Positions 11,026-21,545 of a stretch of 64,000 nucleotides of DNA are shown here, one piece after another. The DNA lies in contig CAUYUJ010016360.1 in the NCBI GenBank assembly GCA_963575745.1, forward strand, positions 903,486 through 967,485. The letters are read 5' to 3'. Positions within the stretch are counted from its first letter, which is position 1; every line of letters begins with the position of its first letter. The notes beneath the pieces are model-generated. The model saw only the letters and a program-made list of their open reading frames with translations, was not told the origin of the DNA and made no database searches. Both the position numbers and the translations under genes were made by a program. Origin of the DNA: Prorocentrum cordatum. Its lineage: Eukaryota; Sar; Dinophyceae; Prorocentrales; Prorocentraceae.

Positions 11026-11931
11026 ATGACCCGACGAGGCAGGGATTTGTGCTGCAATGGACAAACATATGACGCCGATGAATCTAGGCTTGCGTTGGTT
11101 GGGCAGCCTCACTCGCAAATACCTGTTTGGATTGACAAACATGCGGCGCCCAAGGGCATTCCTTGGGAATTTCGCGAGGATGTATACGCCAACACGCATG
11201 TGCCAGTCGATGCTCCAGAGTTTGTCATGGTCGATGCGGCAACCATGCATGTGCAACGGCACTACGCGTCCACGGCACGAGTATACATGGCGATCGAGCT
11301 GTATTCTGGTCGTGGAGATTACTCGTTCTGGCTCAGGTACGCTGGCGACCACCGAATGCGCGAGTTCGATGTTGATACACGGCATTGGACAGAAAATCTC
11401 AGCACTACTACAGGGATCGCTTATGCATGTAAGTTGGTGTACGCAGTGCGTGCAGGCGGTACGGTTCTCATGAGGCCAAATAGTTCGTGCTGGAGCACTC
11501 CCAAGTGGTTCACTGCTGGACGACATGTCAATATTCATGGTTCGACTGGTGATGCACGTGCAAAGATCGCGAACACCATTGCTTGTGCAGTTGCGATGCT
11601 CTCGTGGATCGCACACACTAGGGGCGTGTATTTCATAATCGTGCAGTCGTCCGAGTCCAAATTTTACGACTATCCATCAGTCAAGCGGGTTCTTGAAATG
11701 GTTGGCGCACGACTTGTGACAACTCACCAGGCGGAGTTTGGTTGTGCCAGCCTCGTGGAGATGAGCATTGCCACGAACCTGCCAGATGCCCTCATCTCCA
11801 CGCTCGTCGACTCGAGGCCACAGATGGCATCCAGCACCGCGGCTGCTGGCTCATCGGACTTTCGGGTGTGGAAACCTGGCGGGCTCATGATCTCCAGCGT
11901 GTTAAAATCAAGGGGCGGGTGCAGCTCATGA
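11026..11931 (+). CDS. Methyltransferase-fold-like dinoflagellate protein, 301 aa
   Basis: The ATG at 11026 follows the leader relic and the frame stops at 11929-11931. After an N-terminal region ending in HVQRHYAST, residues about 87-110 read VYMAIELYSGRGDYSFWLRYAG, which has the shape of the first strand and glycine loop of a SAM-dependent methyltransferase (split: VYMAIELYSGRGDY / SFWLRYAG). REFDVDTRH suits the acidic end of strand 2. AGGTVLMRPNSSCWST sits where related dinoflagellate proteins have a GG..PPCS-like motif, so a catalytic Pro-Cys is lost. RFTAGRHVNIHG-like sequence and GVYFIIVQ / FYDYPSVKRVLE complete the pattern. I infer a degenerate, probably non-catalytic methyltransferase-like protein of an expanded dinoflagellate family. 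Function unknown. Confidence 0.55.
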   Translation: MTRRGRDLCCNGQTYDADESRLALVGQPHSQIPVWIDKHAAPKGIPWEFREDVYANTHVPVDAPEFVMVDAATMHVQRHYASTARVYMAIELYSGRGDYSFWLRYAGDHRMREFDVDTRHWTENLSTTTGIAYACKLVYAVRAGGTVLMRPNSSCWSTPKWFTAGRHVNIHGSTGDARAKIANTIACAVAMLSWIAHTRGVYFIIVQSSESKFYDYPSVKRVLEMVGARLVTTHQAEFGCASLVEMSIATNLPDALISTLVDSRPQMASSTAAAGSSDFRVWKPGGLMISSVLKSRGGCSS

Positions 11932-12719
11932 GGCCTGTTTGGAGCCTCCTGTTTAGTTGTTTGGTTTACACGTTAGGCACGGGGGTGGCGACGGTTGGAC
12001 ACAGAGTCGGCGAGCGGTGAGATCAGCGCACACCCGCAGGACCCTATGCCCAGTCCGACTGGATTCGCTCAAGGGCTAGCTGCACTAACGCTGAGAGCTG
12101 GCGGCAGTGCTGTGCCGACGTGGCCGTCAGACGGCCCTGTCGAGATAGAGGGTTCAGAATCTGATTGACATGTTGAAGATGGTGTTGCGCTCGAGCTATT
12201 TGAGCTCAAGAGTTGCAGTAAACCCATGGTGCATCAATCCTCCACCTCCTCATCGTCGCCCTCACCTCCCAATGCTATCTTAGTTCTAGTAATACCAACA
12301 CCTCATCCGCATCCTTGCCCCATCCCCCTTACAACAAACAACAACATCCCGTGGGCCAATCGGCGATGCATCCGTCCACCTCCTCCGCATCATCACCATC
12401 ATCATCCACCGATGTACTGCGCATGCCCATCGCAACGTCATCATTATCCTCGTGCCACCCTTCAAACATACATCGCCCCGAACCGAAACAACGTCAACAT
12501 TGTATTGTATCGCGTCCGTTCTGAAACGTAATCATGATTGATGCTGCGATGAGCTGGGGTAAGTGTAACACTACAGCATGTGGATGGCGTGCACGTTAAA
12601 CGCTATGGGTACTCGCATGAATGCATTTACGTAGTCTCTGAGTTAGCAGCTGCACACGATAACCAACACATCGGTTGCACAACTCATGAGAAACCAATGA
12701 AACCCGTTGTAAGTCTGGA
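11932..12719. other. Intergenic region, no gene seen
   Basis: Mostly unique sequence. C/A/T-rich stretches with CCTCATC words occur at 12235-12430. TGAAACCCGTTG at 12699-12710 matches words at 335-360 that precede element copy 1. No supported coding frame. Confidence 0.5.
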
Positions 12720-13515
12720 CGCTCCGCGTATCCCCACCAGCTCATCCAGAAACGACGCCCAAGCAAGTTGAGGTGATCAACGAAGTGCGGGGGCACGCAT
12801 GGACCCCACCGAACCGCGCGAACGAGGTAGGAGGAATAACAAGGGTGAGCTTAGACGCATGGATGGATGAGTGGGGGCACGGAAGATGAATATGATGTTG
12901 ATGATGGGGGCGAGGAGGAAGATGAGGATGATGAGGATGAGGATGCGGAGGAGGGGGGAGGACATGAGCATGAGGATGACTGCGGTGCAGGAGGAGACTG
13001 GCACTCAACAGGGCCCGAGGTCTCGTGGATGCCCATCGGAGTCTCTTGTGGTACCGCGCTTCTTGGTGGCCTCTTGGTGCGTCTTATTGGGTGTCTTGGC
13101 GGTCCTGGGGTGCTCGTGGGCGGCTTGGGTGCCGTGGGGAATGGGGTGGGGACTCTTCGGCCGGCGTGGGGTCATCTTGGCGATGGGGGCCTCTTCGAGC
13201 CATCGCGGGGCAATGGCGGGGCCTCTTGGAGCCTCATGGGCATTTCTTGGGGCCATGTTGGAGGACATCGGTCAAATGCGGCGGCGGTTGCAATTCGCAT
13301 TGCTTCCCCCCAAAGAGGCCAACGCGTGGCCACCACCTTAATAAAACTGATGCCTGTTTGGGCGCCCTGACACCTCCCCCCACGCCCCCCTTCACCCGTC
13401 CATGCCCAGGAGAGGGGGTGGGGCAGCGGGGCAAACCCCTCCCCGAAGGGGAAGACTGCGGTTGGAAGAGTAAGCTCCCTAAATTACCTACGCCCAGGGG
13501 GTTCGTGGTGGTTGT
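12720..13515 (+). repeat. Copy 2 of the ~1-kb dispersed element
   Basis: It begins CTCCGCGTATCCCCACCAG. GATGGATGAGTG, a GATGAGGATGAGG run, GTGGATGCCCATCGGAG and a CTTGGTGG/CTTGGCGG array follow. Near the right end are CATGTTGGAGGACATCG, then CAAACCCCTCCCCGAAGGGG and CCTACGCCCAGGGGGTTCGTGGTGG (split: CCTACGCCCAGG / GGGTTCGTGGTGG). Every block has a counterpart in the same order at 399-1270. The right terminal repeat is decayed. A spliced-leader relic and the next gene start follow 51 and 130 bases further on, as after copy 1. Confidence 0.6.
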
Positions 13516-13565
13516 TGAATGTCGTAGGATTTAAGAAGCGTCAGGGTTTCAGTCTGCCCTTCACT

Positions 13566-13584
13566 CCGTTGCCAGTCTTGGCTC
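13566..13584 (+). other. Relic of dinoflagellate spliced leader upstream of the 13645 gene
   Basis: CCGTTGCCAGTCTTGGCTC aligns with CCGTAGCCATTTTGGCTC with one inserted base and three differences, and is followed by GAAC. It lies 61 bases before the ATG at 13645, behind element copy 2, just as the relic at 1291 lies behind copy 1. Confidence 0.55.
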
Positions 13585-13644
13585 GAACTTTCGAGCGCAG
13601 CCTAGGACACCACCTCCCAGGCGCAGCGCCGCAAGCCGACATCC

Positions 13645-14397
13645 ATGGATCGCTCGGCCATGGAGCAGGGAGGTCGGCCGTGGGCGCACGAGATCGGATC
13701 AGACGACTACCGCATCCACCAGTCGCAGCAGATCTTGAAGAGCAGCAAGGGCGTGGTGAACGCAGCCATGGAATCATTCCAGGCAGGACACGAGTTGCTG
13801 AAGGAGCACCAACGATCACTCGTCATGAGCATTGTCCGCGGCGAGGCGGAACAGCGTGGCACCCCAGCGAAGTGCATGTCGTTGAACACCAACATCACGA
13901 TGATGAAGATGCAGCTCGAGACGATCAACAAGGCCATCGACCACATCAGCTGTGCCAAGGCAGTGCTGCCAGACAACATATCGATGTCGGGGCTCTTTGG
14001 CATGGAGCGCGACTTCACGAAGTCGCAGGAGGACGAGAACTTGGACTACAACAAGCGTGCGGTGAACCCATGCTCCCTTCACTGGTTCGACCCAGATGAC
14101 GAGAAAACGTGGGTCCCGTACGGCTGGCAAATCCAGAACCCTCAAGGGTGGATCGACTACACGACTGAAGCTACCAAGACGGAGAACGGGCTGGAACCAT
14201 CTATCCCGTGGGACCCGAACAACCCAGAGAGCTGGGTCCCGTACGGTTGGAAGGTGAAGGACCCGTCCAAGTGGAAGGACTTCTCAGCCCAGCGGTCGAC
14301 ATCATCAGCAGCAGAGTTTTTTCTAGTGGAGTCGCCAGCCTCGCCATCGGACAGGACTCCGCGCAGCACCACGCGCGCGCCGAACAGCACGATCTAG
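13645..14397 (+). CDS. Uncharacterised protein with two WVPYGW repeats, 250 aa
   Basis: The frame runs from the ATG at 13645 to TAG at 14395-14397. Residues 1-125 are helical and likely coiled (SSKGVVNAAMESFQAGHELL, TMMKMQLETINKAIDHI). From about 150 there are two tandem copies of a ~40-residue unit: PDDEKTWVPYGWQIQNPQGW and PNNPESWVPYGWKVKDPSKW. Tryptophan-rich short repeats of this kind suggest a peptide- or ligand-binding module, but I know no named family. The tail is Ser/Thr/Arg-rich. Third positions are strongly C/G. The gene follows a spliced-leader relic and element copy 2. Real gene, function unknown. Confidence 0.7.
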   Translation: MDRSAMEQGGRPWAHEIGSDDYRIHQSQQILKSSKGVVNAAMESFQAGHELLKEHQRSLVMSIVRGEAEQRGTPAKCMSLNTNITMMKMQLETINKAIDHISCAKAVLPDNISMSGLFGMERDFTKSQEDENLDYNKRAVNPCSLHWFDPDDEKTWVPYGWQIQNPQGWIDYTTEATKTENGLEPSIPWDPNNPESWVPYGWKVKDPSKWKDFSAQRSTSSAAEFFLVESPASPSDRTPRSTTRAPNSTI

Positions 14398-17300
14398 AAT
14401 CTAGAGCACAATCATCTGGCAACTGGCAACACTGACGCTTGCGTGTACAGTGAGCAAGCGTCACCGCTTGCACGACAGTGCAAGCTTTGCGGGCACCCCG
14501 TGCCTGCCGCCAGGAGCCACGACACGACTTTCCCTTTGGAGGGACCAACGTCCTGCAGTTCAAAAACACAAGACAAACACAACTATAACAAGCACAAAAC
14601 CTTACTATAAAAACGTGTTCGACGACGACGTCGGCGACGACGTCGACTACAATTATTCCCGCATGCTCAGATTCATTGGGATATCTTGAGCAGGGGCCGA
14701 AGTTCACTATACAGAGCACAGGAAATATCCCCGTGTGTTCGAAATTGCTAAGGTGTCTCAATAATAACAATAATTCATAAAAGGAAGTAATTAATGCACC
14801 CATTAACTTAATCGTAGAATTATTATGGCAAAATGATGTCACGGCTTATTGCTGCACATAGCAATATGCGTTGTTTCGTACGTCATTGCGCCATCTAGCT
14901 TACATCCACAGCTATATGCCGTTGGCTGCCTCGGCAGCTGGTGTCACATTCCCGCGCAACGTGCGCATTATCAGAAAAAACGTTATGATAATATTTCCCT
15001 CCCAAACCTGTTCTTCAGACGTGTCGAATCATTGTTTGGCGCGTGTTGTTTTTTATGCATATGTTGCAAATTACATCTCAACGTGCTGTTCCGTACTTAA
15101 ATATTACTTGCGTGCTAATTATGTACGTTTATATAACATATGTTCTGAACATAACATGAATATGTTATGTCGGATTACGACCGTTTCCTCAAACCTCCCC
15201 CATCTTCTGCCGGGCTGAAATCCGGCACGCGAGACCCTCAGGGGTAGCAGAAGACTCGGAGCCATGGGCGCCATCTTTCTGCTGCGTGTTCCGAGCCGGA
15301 TCGATCTGTGATGGTCCCGGCTTCCGAAACCAGGCAAAGTCGCCCGCTGTAGCAAAATTGCAGCGCCAGGATCTCAGGGTTGTCCCAGAGCCTTCGAGGC
15401 GCATCGTCCCACCCGGCCGCCCGAGTCCCAAGTTTATTCCCGACTGCCAGCCAGAGTGGGGGGGGGGTCGAGGATCGACGCTCGAGGTCGGCACCTGCGC
15501 CTTCCGCGATGAGTGGCATGACCCACCCGCGGGGACCCACAGTCAACATCCATAGCGATGTGCTGCTCAATCCATGCTACCTTTGCATCCCTGCTTCTCG
15601 GCCCATCCTGAGCCAGCGTTGACGTCCAAGGAGCTCTGGCTGGTAAATGGGACCTCTAAGGATCTTGCATCCTTACCTTGCGTCCTTCCTGTGGCCTTTG
15701 ACTGCACGTTCGAGGTTTGAGGATTCGAGGGTCGATGTTCGATGCCCGAGGCCAGAGGATCGGGGATGGAGGTCGACGCCCGCGCCTTCCACGAGGAGTG
15801 GCAGGACCCACGGGTGAGGCCCCAGGCAGGCAGCGCCAGAAGATCGCACCGGAGGCCTTCCTTCCATTTCGGCTCCCAGGGCCGGCGGGCCACAGAAGCA
15901 CACTGGAGGGGCTTTCTTTAGCCCTCGCGACCGTCAGAAGTCGACCCAGGGTGAAAAAGCGGACAAGGATGGACCGCGGGAGGGCTGGAGGGGATGAGGA
16001 GGGGGAGGAGGAGGAGGAGGAGGAGGAGGAGGAGGAGGAGGAGGAGGAGGAGGAGGATTCGGCGGAGGAGGGCGGGGCGAGGTGGCAGGCTCGAGGATCG
16101 GGGACGTCGTCCCCACACTCGGGCCTGGAGTGACTGCAGCGCCCGAGAGGCACAATAAGCGTTGCCGACTTACGGCGGCGCAGCCTTTCTTATTTCGGAG
16201 CGTGAATTACCTACCCCGCCTTCGCTGCCAGGCAAAACCAAATCATGCCACGCGCCCCCTCGTCAAGCGGCCTGACCAGTACAGGACGGAAAGGAATGCA
16301 ACAGCCGCAGACGCAAAGAGAGCAGAAGGCAAACAGCAGGCGAATGACGGCCACCCGCAAGGGCTCCAGCAGCGGCAGCGGCTGGGCAGGACGGCGGCCG
16401 TGAGGGGCGAGAGCCAGGACCCCCTCCTCCTCCGCCTCCTCCTCCTCCGCCTCCTCCGCCTACTCATGCTGCTCCTCCTCGGCGAAGCCACAAGGCCACG
16501 TTCGCTCCTCGGCGAGGCCAGGGTTTACACACGTGGCCGCCGCTCGGGGAGAGGATATCCCAGGACCACAGGGGGCGGCAGATGAACGTTCGGGCCGCCA
16601 CAGGCCTCTGGATGTCCATATCTACTGCCTCCCGAGGCTGGGATCGGACGAACGGGGGAAATTAGGGAAGAAGGGGGGGACGGGGGCGAAATCTGCCACA
16701 GCTGGAGTCGGCCTCGCCGCCGGGTGCGGGGAGGCGCCAGGAACACAGGTGAGCTGATTCGCCAAGGTCCTTTTCTGAAGCCGCCCCCACTCGTCCGACT
16801 CGAGAGGCACAGGAGGATCGGCTCCCCATGCCGTGGTGTAGAAGTGCTGCTCGAGGCATGCATTTCTCATGCCCGTGGGGGACCTGGTGTGGCCAATTGG
16901 CGGTCCTTGCTCCACTCGATCCTCCTCCGTCTCTCCCTGCTCGCGGGCCCGATTGGCAAGGGGGGATTGCGAAACGTGGTGCCTGCTGCTGGTTTCGACC
17001 CCGCCGCCCAGCGCGTTCCCCCGATGCATGGCCGCTTCCAGCCCTGGGAAGCGCTGGGAAAACCAGCTGCGTGAGCTGATGCGTAGCCCCCCCATTGCTG
17101 CCCCCCTCCTCGTCCGCCCCGATCCTCCCCCCTCCTGCACTCATTCTGGGGATGTCCAGACCCTTTCCCAGGGACAAGGTTTTCATCCGGAGTCGTTCTT
17201 TGACGGTCACGGGGCTCGGCAGGGGCCGCCAGAGGCAAAAGGTTGCCAAAAACCGTCCGTCGTGATTTACTACATGACCGGCGAAGGGGTTCTCCCCCCT

Positions 17301-18235
17301 CCACCTCTTCCTCCTCCTCCTCATCATCCTTATCTTTCTCCTCCGCCTCCTCCTCCTCCTCCTCCTCCTCCTCCTCCTACCCTCCTCCTCCTCTTCCTCC
17401 TCCTCCTCCTCATCCTCTTCCTCCTCCTCGTCCTCCTCCTCCTGTACTCATTCCCTCCCCCGCTTCCGGGGGCACCGCCGGGCCGCCGGGGATCCCGCGG
17501 GAGCTCAAGCCTTTCTTGCCGAGATGATTGCCGGGGTCGCTAAGAGGATAAGCCCGGACCTGACAAGTGGATGCTGAGGTGGGTTTTATCTGGCCTCACT
17601 CGGCTTACAAGTGGGTTGCAGGTGCCGCAGGTGGTTGAAGGGGGTCCACGATCCAGACTATCCCGCCCGCCGGGCGGAGCTGTCAAACCCCACTCGCGAC
17701 CCATTCATGAGCTAGGCTCGGCCAGATAACGCCTACCTGAGCATCCTGCTCTGAGCCCCCGAGCCTCCCCAACGCGCGCCGGGGCGCGCCTGGCGTGTCC
17801 CGGTCTGGAGGTGTCGCTCGAGACGTCCTTCCAACATCGACCTGCGGCGCGCGAGAAAGCCGGGCCCCACGGCGCTCCCGAGGACCACTTCCGGGGATCT
17901 GCTGGCGCGCGCCAGGGCGCGCTGGGGCGCACCGGGCGTGTCCTGGTCCCCCGATCGAAAGGACTATCAAACCGCCGCCGTCCTCTCCCTGCCCCCCCCC
18001 CCGCCCGCGGGAAGCCCAGCCCGAGCCTCGGTCCTCCCCGTGGGGCCAGCGGTGCGGCCCGCCGGGCCTCGGCCGCGCGCGCAGCTCCCGAGGCCGACCT
18101 GGTCCGCCCCTACATCGTGACGGTCTTCCAGCCGAAGGGCGGCGCGGGGCCCCTGGAGGAGCGGCGGGGGCCCTCCTGCGCCGCGCCGCCCCCGCGGCCC
18201 CCCCCCCCCCGAGCTCCTGTCGGGGGCGGAGAAGA
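14398..18235. other. Long gene-poor stretch with scattered repeats
   Basis: 14400-15180 is less GC-rich, with AT-rich patches, and shows no gene. 15190-15560 includes an inverted copy of the ATCGAT dispersed motif (about 15280-15345). (GGA)n lies at about 16004-16060 and (CCT/TCC)n at about 17290-17450. Sequence at 17165-17280 is related to 41760-41870. An open frame at 17811-18251 contains RPYIVTVFQPKGGAGPLEER near its end and may hold a fragment of a coding exon, but codon use elsewhere in it is poor. I find nothing I would call a gene. Confidence 0.5.
17160..17283 (+). repeat. Dispersed motif with GGTTTTTCATCC-TTTGAC, five copies in the window
   Basis: GGTTTTCATCCGGAGTCGTT then CTTTGAC, followed by GGGGCTCGGCAGGGGCC and a GCCAAAAACCGTCCGTCGTG block, recurs at 41764-41870 (GGTTTTTCATCCTGAATCG). 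Shorter relatives occur at about 32690-32720, 50195-50260 and, inverted, 37590-37620. It looks like an old interspersed element with no coding potential. Confidence 0.6.
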
Positions 18236-18412
18236 GGGGGGTGATGACTAGGGGGGGGGGATATCATGGCGGGGGCCATGATGTTTCCCCAGATTTCATG
18301 GCGCCTCTTCTTATCTCATTACGTCCCTGGCCCCCCCGCTGGGCCGCGCACATGCCGCCGGTCATGATTTGCACCCCCCCCTCTTGGACACCCCCCTCTT
18401 GGCCGCTCCCGA
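18236..18412 (+). repeat. Dispersed repeat, copy A (partner at 42074-42247)
   Basis: The stretch from GAGGGGGGTGATGACTAG through ATCATGGCGGGGGCCATGAT, CAGATTTCATGGCGCCTC, ATTACGTCCCTGGCCCCC and ATGCCGCCGGTCATGATTTG to CTCTTGGCCGCTCCCGA is repeated almost word for word at 42074-42247, in the same orientation. Only scattered base changes and short length differences in G/C runs separate them. No coding frame spans it. Confidence 0.85.
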
Positions 18413-18859
18413 TCCTGGAGGTGCCAGCGTCGTCGCCGCTTCCTGCCCGAAGCGGGCGGCTTGCAGCAGCGGGTGCCCCTGCCAAGAAGCACCCGGCTCG
18501 CCTCCAGGGTGCCCTGGGCCTCTTGGGTTTCGACGGCGTTGCTACGGGAAGCGTGGCGTTCCCACACCATAAATCAATGGACGTCCTGGGGTCTCAGGGT
18601 TGGGTTTCTTGTGGAAGGTTTCCTGTGGTCGAGCTCCTGCTGTAGTTGCCCTGATACGCCCGTATTGGAGCGCAACAGGTCGGGTGTTCAAAATGTTTGG
18701 GTTGAACACGCACACTGCGTGTTGGCTCGGCACATATTTGCCTTCGTTTTGGCGGACGTATCGTGCCAGACCTTTACGGTTTGAGCTCCGTGTCAACACG
18801 ATACGGGCTGTGTGTTGCGCATCAGGGCAGCTAAGTAAGGTGGTCGATTTTGTCCTGTT

Positions 18860-18905
18860 TCGGGCCCCGGGGCCCTCACGGATCGATTTTGCTCGAAAAA
18901 TGCCA
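18860..18905 (+). repeat. Dispersed GGGCCC...CTCACGGATCGAT element, four copies
   Basis: GGGGCCCTCACGGATCGATT and its flanks recur at about 31868-31912, at 46086-46130 and, inverted, at about 15285-15345. The constant part is CACRGATCGAT preceded by a GGGCC-type stretch and followed by a C/G-rich GCTCGG-like stretch. Its role is unknown. Confidence 0.55.
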
Positions 18906-19239
18906 CGGGGAGGTGGGATCCAGGTCTCCGGTCGAGTTTTTGTTCGCGATGTTGCACATTTTCCGAGACGTCGGATCTGAGGAACCGCCCACCCCCCGCG
19001 GCGCTCGCCAGCTCCCCGGAGACGTTCGGCCCTTTCCTTTTTCTCGATGTCGGCCTGTGGGGCCCGTGATCGGGCCCTCGGACGGACCATCAAGCATACG
19101 AGCTGGGCGGGGAAGCGGTCGGGCCCTCCGGGGCTCCTCACTAAGGGCGCACAATCGTCGGATGTCTGGGTCTTCGTGGTCGTCCTCGTCGTCCTTGTCG
19201 CAGTCGCCGTAGGTCTGAGCCCCTGAGGGGGGAAGGGAA

Positions 19240-19622
19240 AGGAGGAAGGAGGAGGAATATCATGTCGCGGAGGAGGGAGGAGGAGGAGGAGGAGGAGGAG
19301 GAGAAGGATGAGGAGCATAGAAGGAGGAGAAGAGGAGAAAGGAGAGGATGAGGAGGAATGAGGAGGAGGAGGAGGAGGAGGAGGAGGAGGAGGATGAGTA
19401 GAAGGAGAAGGAGGAGGAGGAGGAGGAGGTCGAGGAGGAGGAGGAGGAATATTAAGTCCGAGGAGGAGGAGGAGGAGGATGTGAAGGAGGAAGAGGAGAA
19501 GGAGCTGGAGGAGGAGGAGGAGGAGCAGGAGAGGATGAGGAAGTCGGAGGAATGAAGAAGGATGAGGATGCTGATGCTGATGATGCTGCTGCTTCTGATG
19601 ATGATGATGATGATGATGATGT

Positions 19623-19678
<56 letters not shown>

Positions 19679-19691
19679 GTGGTGTTGGTGG

Positions 19692-19725
<34 letters not shown>

Positions 19726-19742
19726 GATGCTGATTCTAATGT

Positions 19743-19804
<62 letters not shown>

Positions 19805-19905
19805 TTGATGATGAAGAGGCGGAGGAGGAGGAGGAGGAGGAGGAGGAGGAGGAGGAGGAGGAGGAGGAGAGGGAGGAGGAGGAGGAGGAGGACGACGACG
19901 ACGAG
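19240..19905. repeat. (GGA)n and (GAT)n microsatellite block
   Basis: Imperfect (GGA)n runs from about 19240 to 19555, (GAT)n with few interruptions from about 19560 to 19815, and (GGA)n again to about 19900. The long frames here (poly-Asp, poly-Met, poly-Ile, poly-Ser) are repeat artefacts. Confidence 0.95.
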
Positions 19906-20299
19906 CAGGGAGAGAGCGAGGCCGACGAGAGAGGAGGGATGGCGAACCCCTGTGTTGCGCAAGGGTTGGAGCCCCCAGGGGGTGCGTTTTGGGTGCGTGT
20001 TTTGTGGGGCCTCCTGGGGACGCCGCGTCGATTCGCCTCAGTATCTTGGCCAGTCCTCCCCCCCAAGTCGGGCACGCGCGTATGTGCGAGCACAGACATT
20101 CGGCGTCCGACAAAATTTCGAGACGGTAGTTTTTCATAGTTTTCGGCCTCTCGGGGCTCTTGGACCGTCAGACAGTGATTCGGTAAGAACGACTGGTTCA
20201 GAGGAAGTGATCAAGAGGTCGGGGGCCCGTGTCTCGAAACAATCGACAAGCCGGATGTCTTGGAGAGTGGCCCTCCCAGGGGTTGTTTTTGCCCCATCG

Positions 20300-20430
20300 G
20301 TGAAGCTCTTGCGAACATCCAAAGCGAAAGTGCGCGGCGCTAAGGCGAGAGCCACTTTCCGAAAACGACCCGCCTTCCCAGCTTCAGGATCATAAATGGT
20401 GAAGACATCTCAGGCGAAACGCCCGACCCG
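20300..20430 (+). repeat. Single outlying copy of the ~80-bp GTGCGCGGCG repeat
   Basis: GTGCGCGGCGCTAAGGCGAG then AGCCACTTTCCGAAAACGACC matches the monomers of the tandem array at 48170-48790. Next to it, GGTGAAGACATCTCAGGCGAAACG matches GGTGAGGACGTCTCAGGCAAAACG at about 49886-49909 (both split: GGTGA.GACRTCTCAGGC / RAAACG). So this short segment carries two pieces found near both ends of 48.1-49.9 kb. Confidence 0.6.
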
Positions 20431-20539
20431 TCCTACCGACCCATCTCGGGGGTGTGTGACAGAGAGGAGTTATCGAATTGCCTTCGGCCCATCCCGCCAC
20501 CGTGCCTGGGCCGTGGATATAGGGCCAATTGGATGTTCG

Positions 20540-21130
20540 CTGGGATCTCGTGAGAGGCCTCTCGGAGGCTTCTTGGAGGCAGTTTGGAGGCCTCTAGGGG
20601 GCCGTTTTGAGGCCTCTTTTGGGCCTCTTTTGAGCCTCTTGGGGGTCTCTTTGGGCCTCTTGGGGAACTCTTGGGGGCCTCTTGGGCCTCCTGGGCGCCT
20701 TTTCGGGCCTCCTGGGGGGTTCTGAGGGCAGAAGGCTCGGATTTCCGGTTCGTGCTGCCTCTCTTGGACCCCTTTTGGGTCCGTCATGGGGCCGTCTTGG
20801 GCGCCTTTTGGGCAGTCTTGGGGCGCTCTTCTGCCGTCTTGGGGCTCTCTTGGGCTTGGGGGGCTTCTTGGGCCGTCTTGGAGCGTCTGGAAACCGAATA
20901 GGCGAGAACGCCCAAATCCTCCAAGATCTTAACGACATCAATGGTGTTTGCCTCTTGGAGCCCTGTTGGGAGCCCTCTTGGAGGCTTCTTGGGGCGTCTT
21001 GGAGGCCTCTGGGGCCATCTTGGGGCCATCTTGGGTGACTTGGAACGATCGTTCGGCGACTGGAGACCCTCTTGGACCCTCTTGGGGGCCTCGTGGTGCC
21101 CTCTTAGTCCGTCTTCGGGTCCTCCTGGCA
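20540..21130 (+). repeat. Degenerate GGCCTCTTGG array
   Basis: A head-to-tail array of 10-13-base words such as GGGCCTCTTGGG, GGAGGCTTCTTGG and GGCCATCTTGGG. Related arrays occur inside the 1-kb elements at about 655-900, 13030-13260, 46975-47215 and 49160-49720. No coding constraint is visible; frames on both strands stay open because of the repeat. Confidence 0.75.
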
Positions 21131-21330
21131 CCGGAAAAATCATGCGATAAGATGCCGGGAACCTCCGAGGGCACGCGGGAAGCCCCAAGAGATTTCGAAA
21201 TTTGTTCGTTGGGGCCCCGTAAATACCCCTCAGGACTGAGGACTGAGGCCCCAGGGATTAGGCAAAGGACCTGAGGACACGCCCACTCTGTGCCCGGAGG
21301 CACGGTGGCGGATCTTTACGGAAGAGGGAC

Positions 21331-21388
21331 GGAGGAGGAGGAGGAGGAGGAGGAGGAGGAGGAGGAGGAGGAGGAGGAGGAGGAGGGA
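21331..21388. repeat. (GAG)n at the 3' side of the retroelement
   Basis: About 58 bases of (GAG)n with two interruptions. On the retroelement's sense (minus) strand this is (CTC)n about 160 bases after the ORF2 stop. A similar GGA tract borders the 5' side at 31698-31813. Confidence 0.85.
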
Positions 21389-21545
21389 GGAGGGAGGAGG
21401 ATCAGCGGGATCAGTGCGGCCTCGGTCGTAAATCGACACGCCGAATGGAAGCCGACACGCACCGCTGATGCGCGCGTCGGGCATAGCAAACCCAGAGGGC
21501 GTGCTATGCGCTCAACCAGCCCTTGGGAAAGGGGAGGAGCAAAAG

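Noticed and set aside
17811-18251. Plus-strand frame with RPYIVTVFQPKGGAGPLEER
   Set aside because: The end looks mildly coding, but there is no start, no domain, and the frame enters a dispersed repeat; kept only as a remark.
19141-20395. Long poly-Ile, poly-Asp, poly-Met and poly-Ser frames
   Set aside because: All arise from the (GGA)n and (GAT)n microsatellites on both strands.
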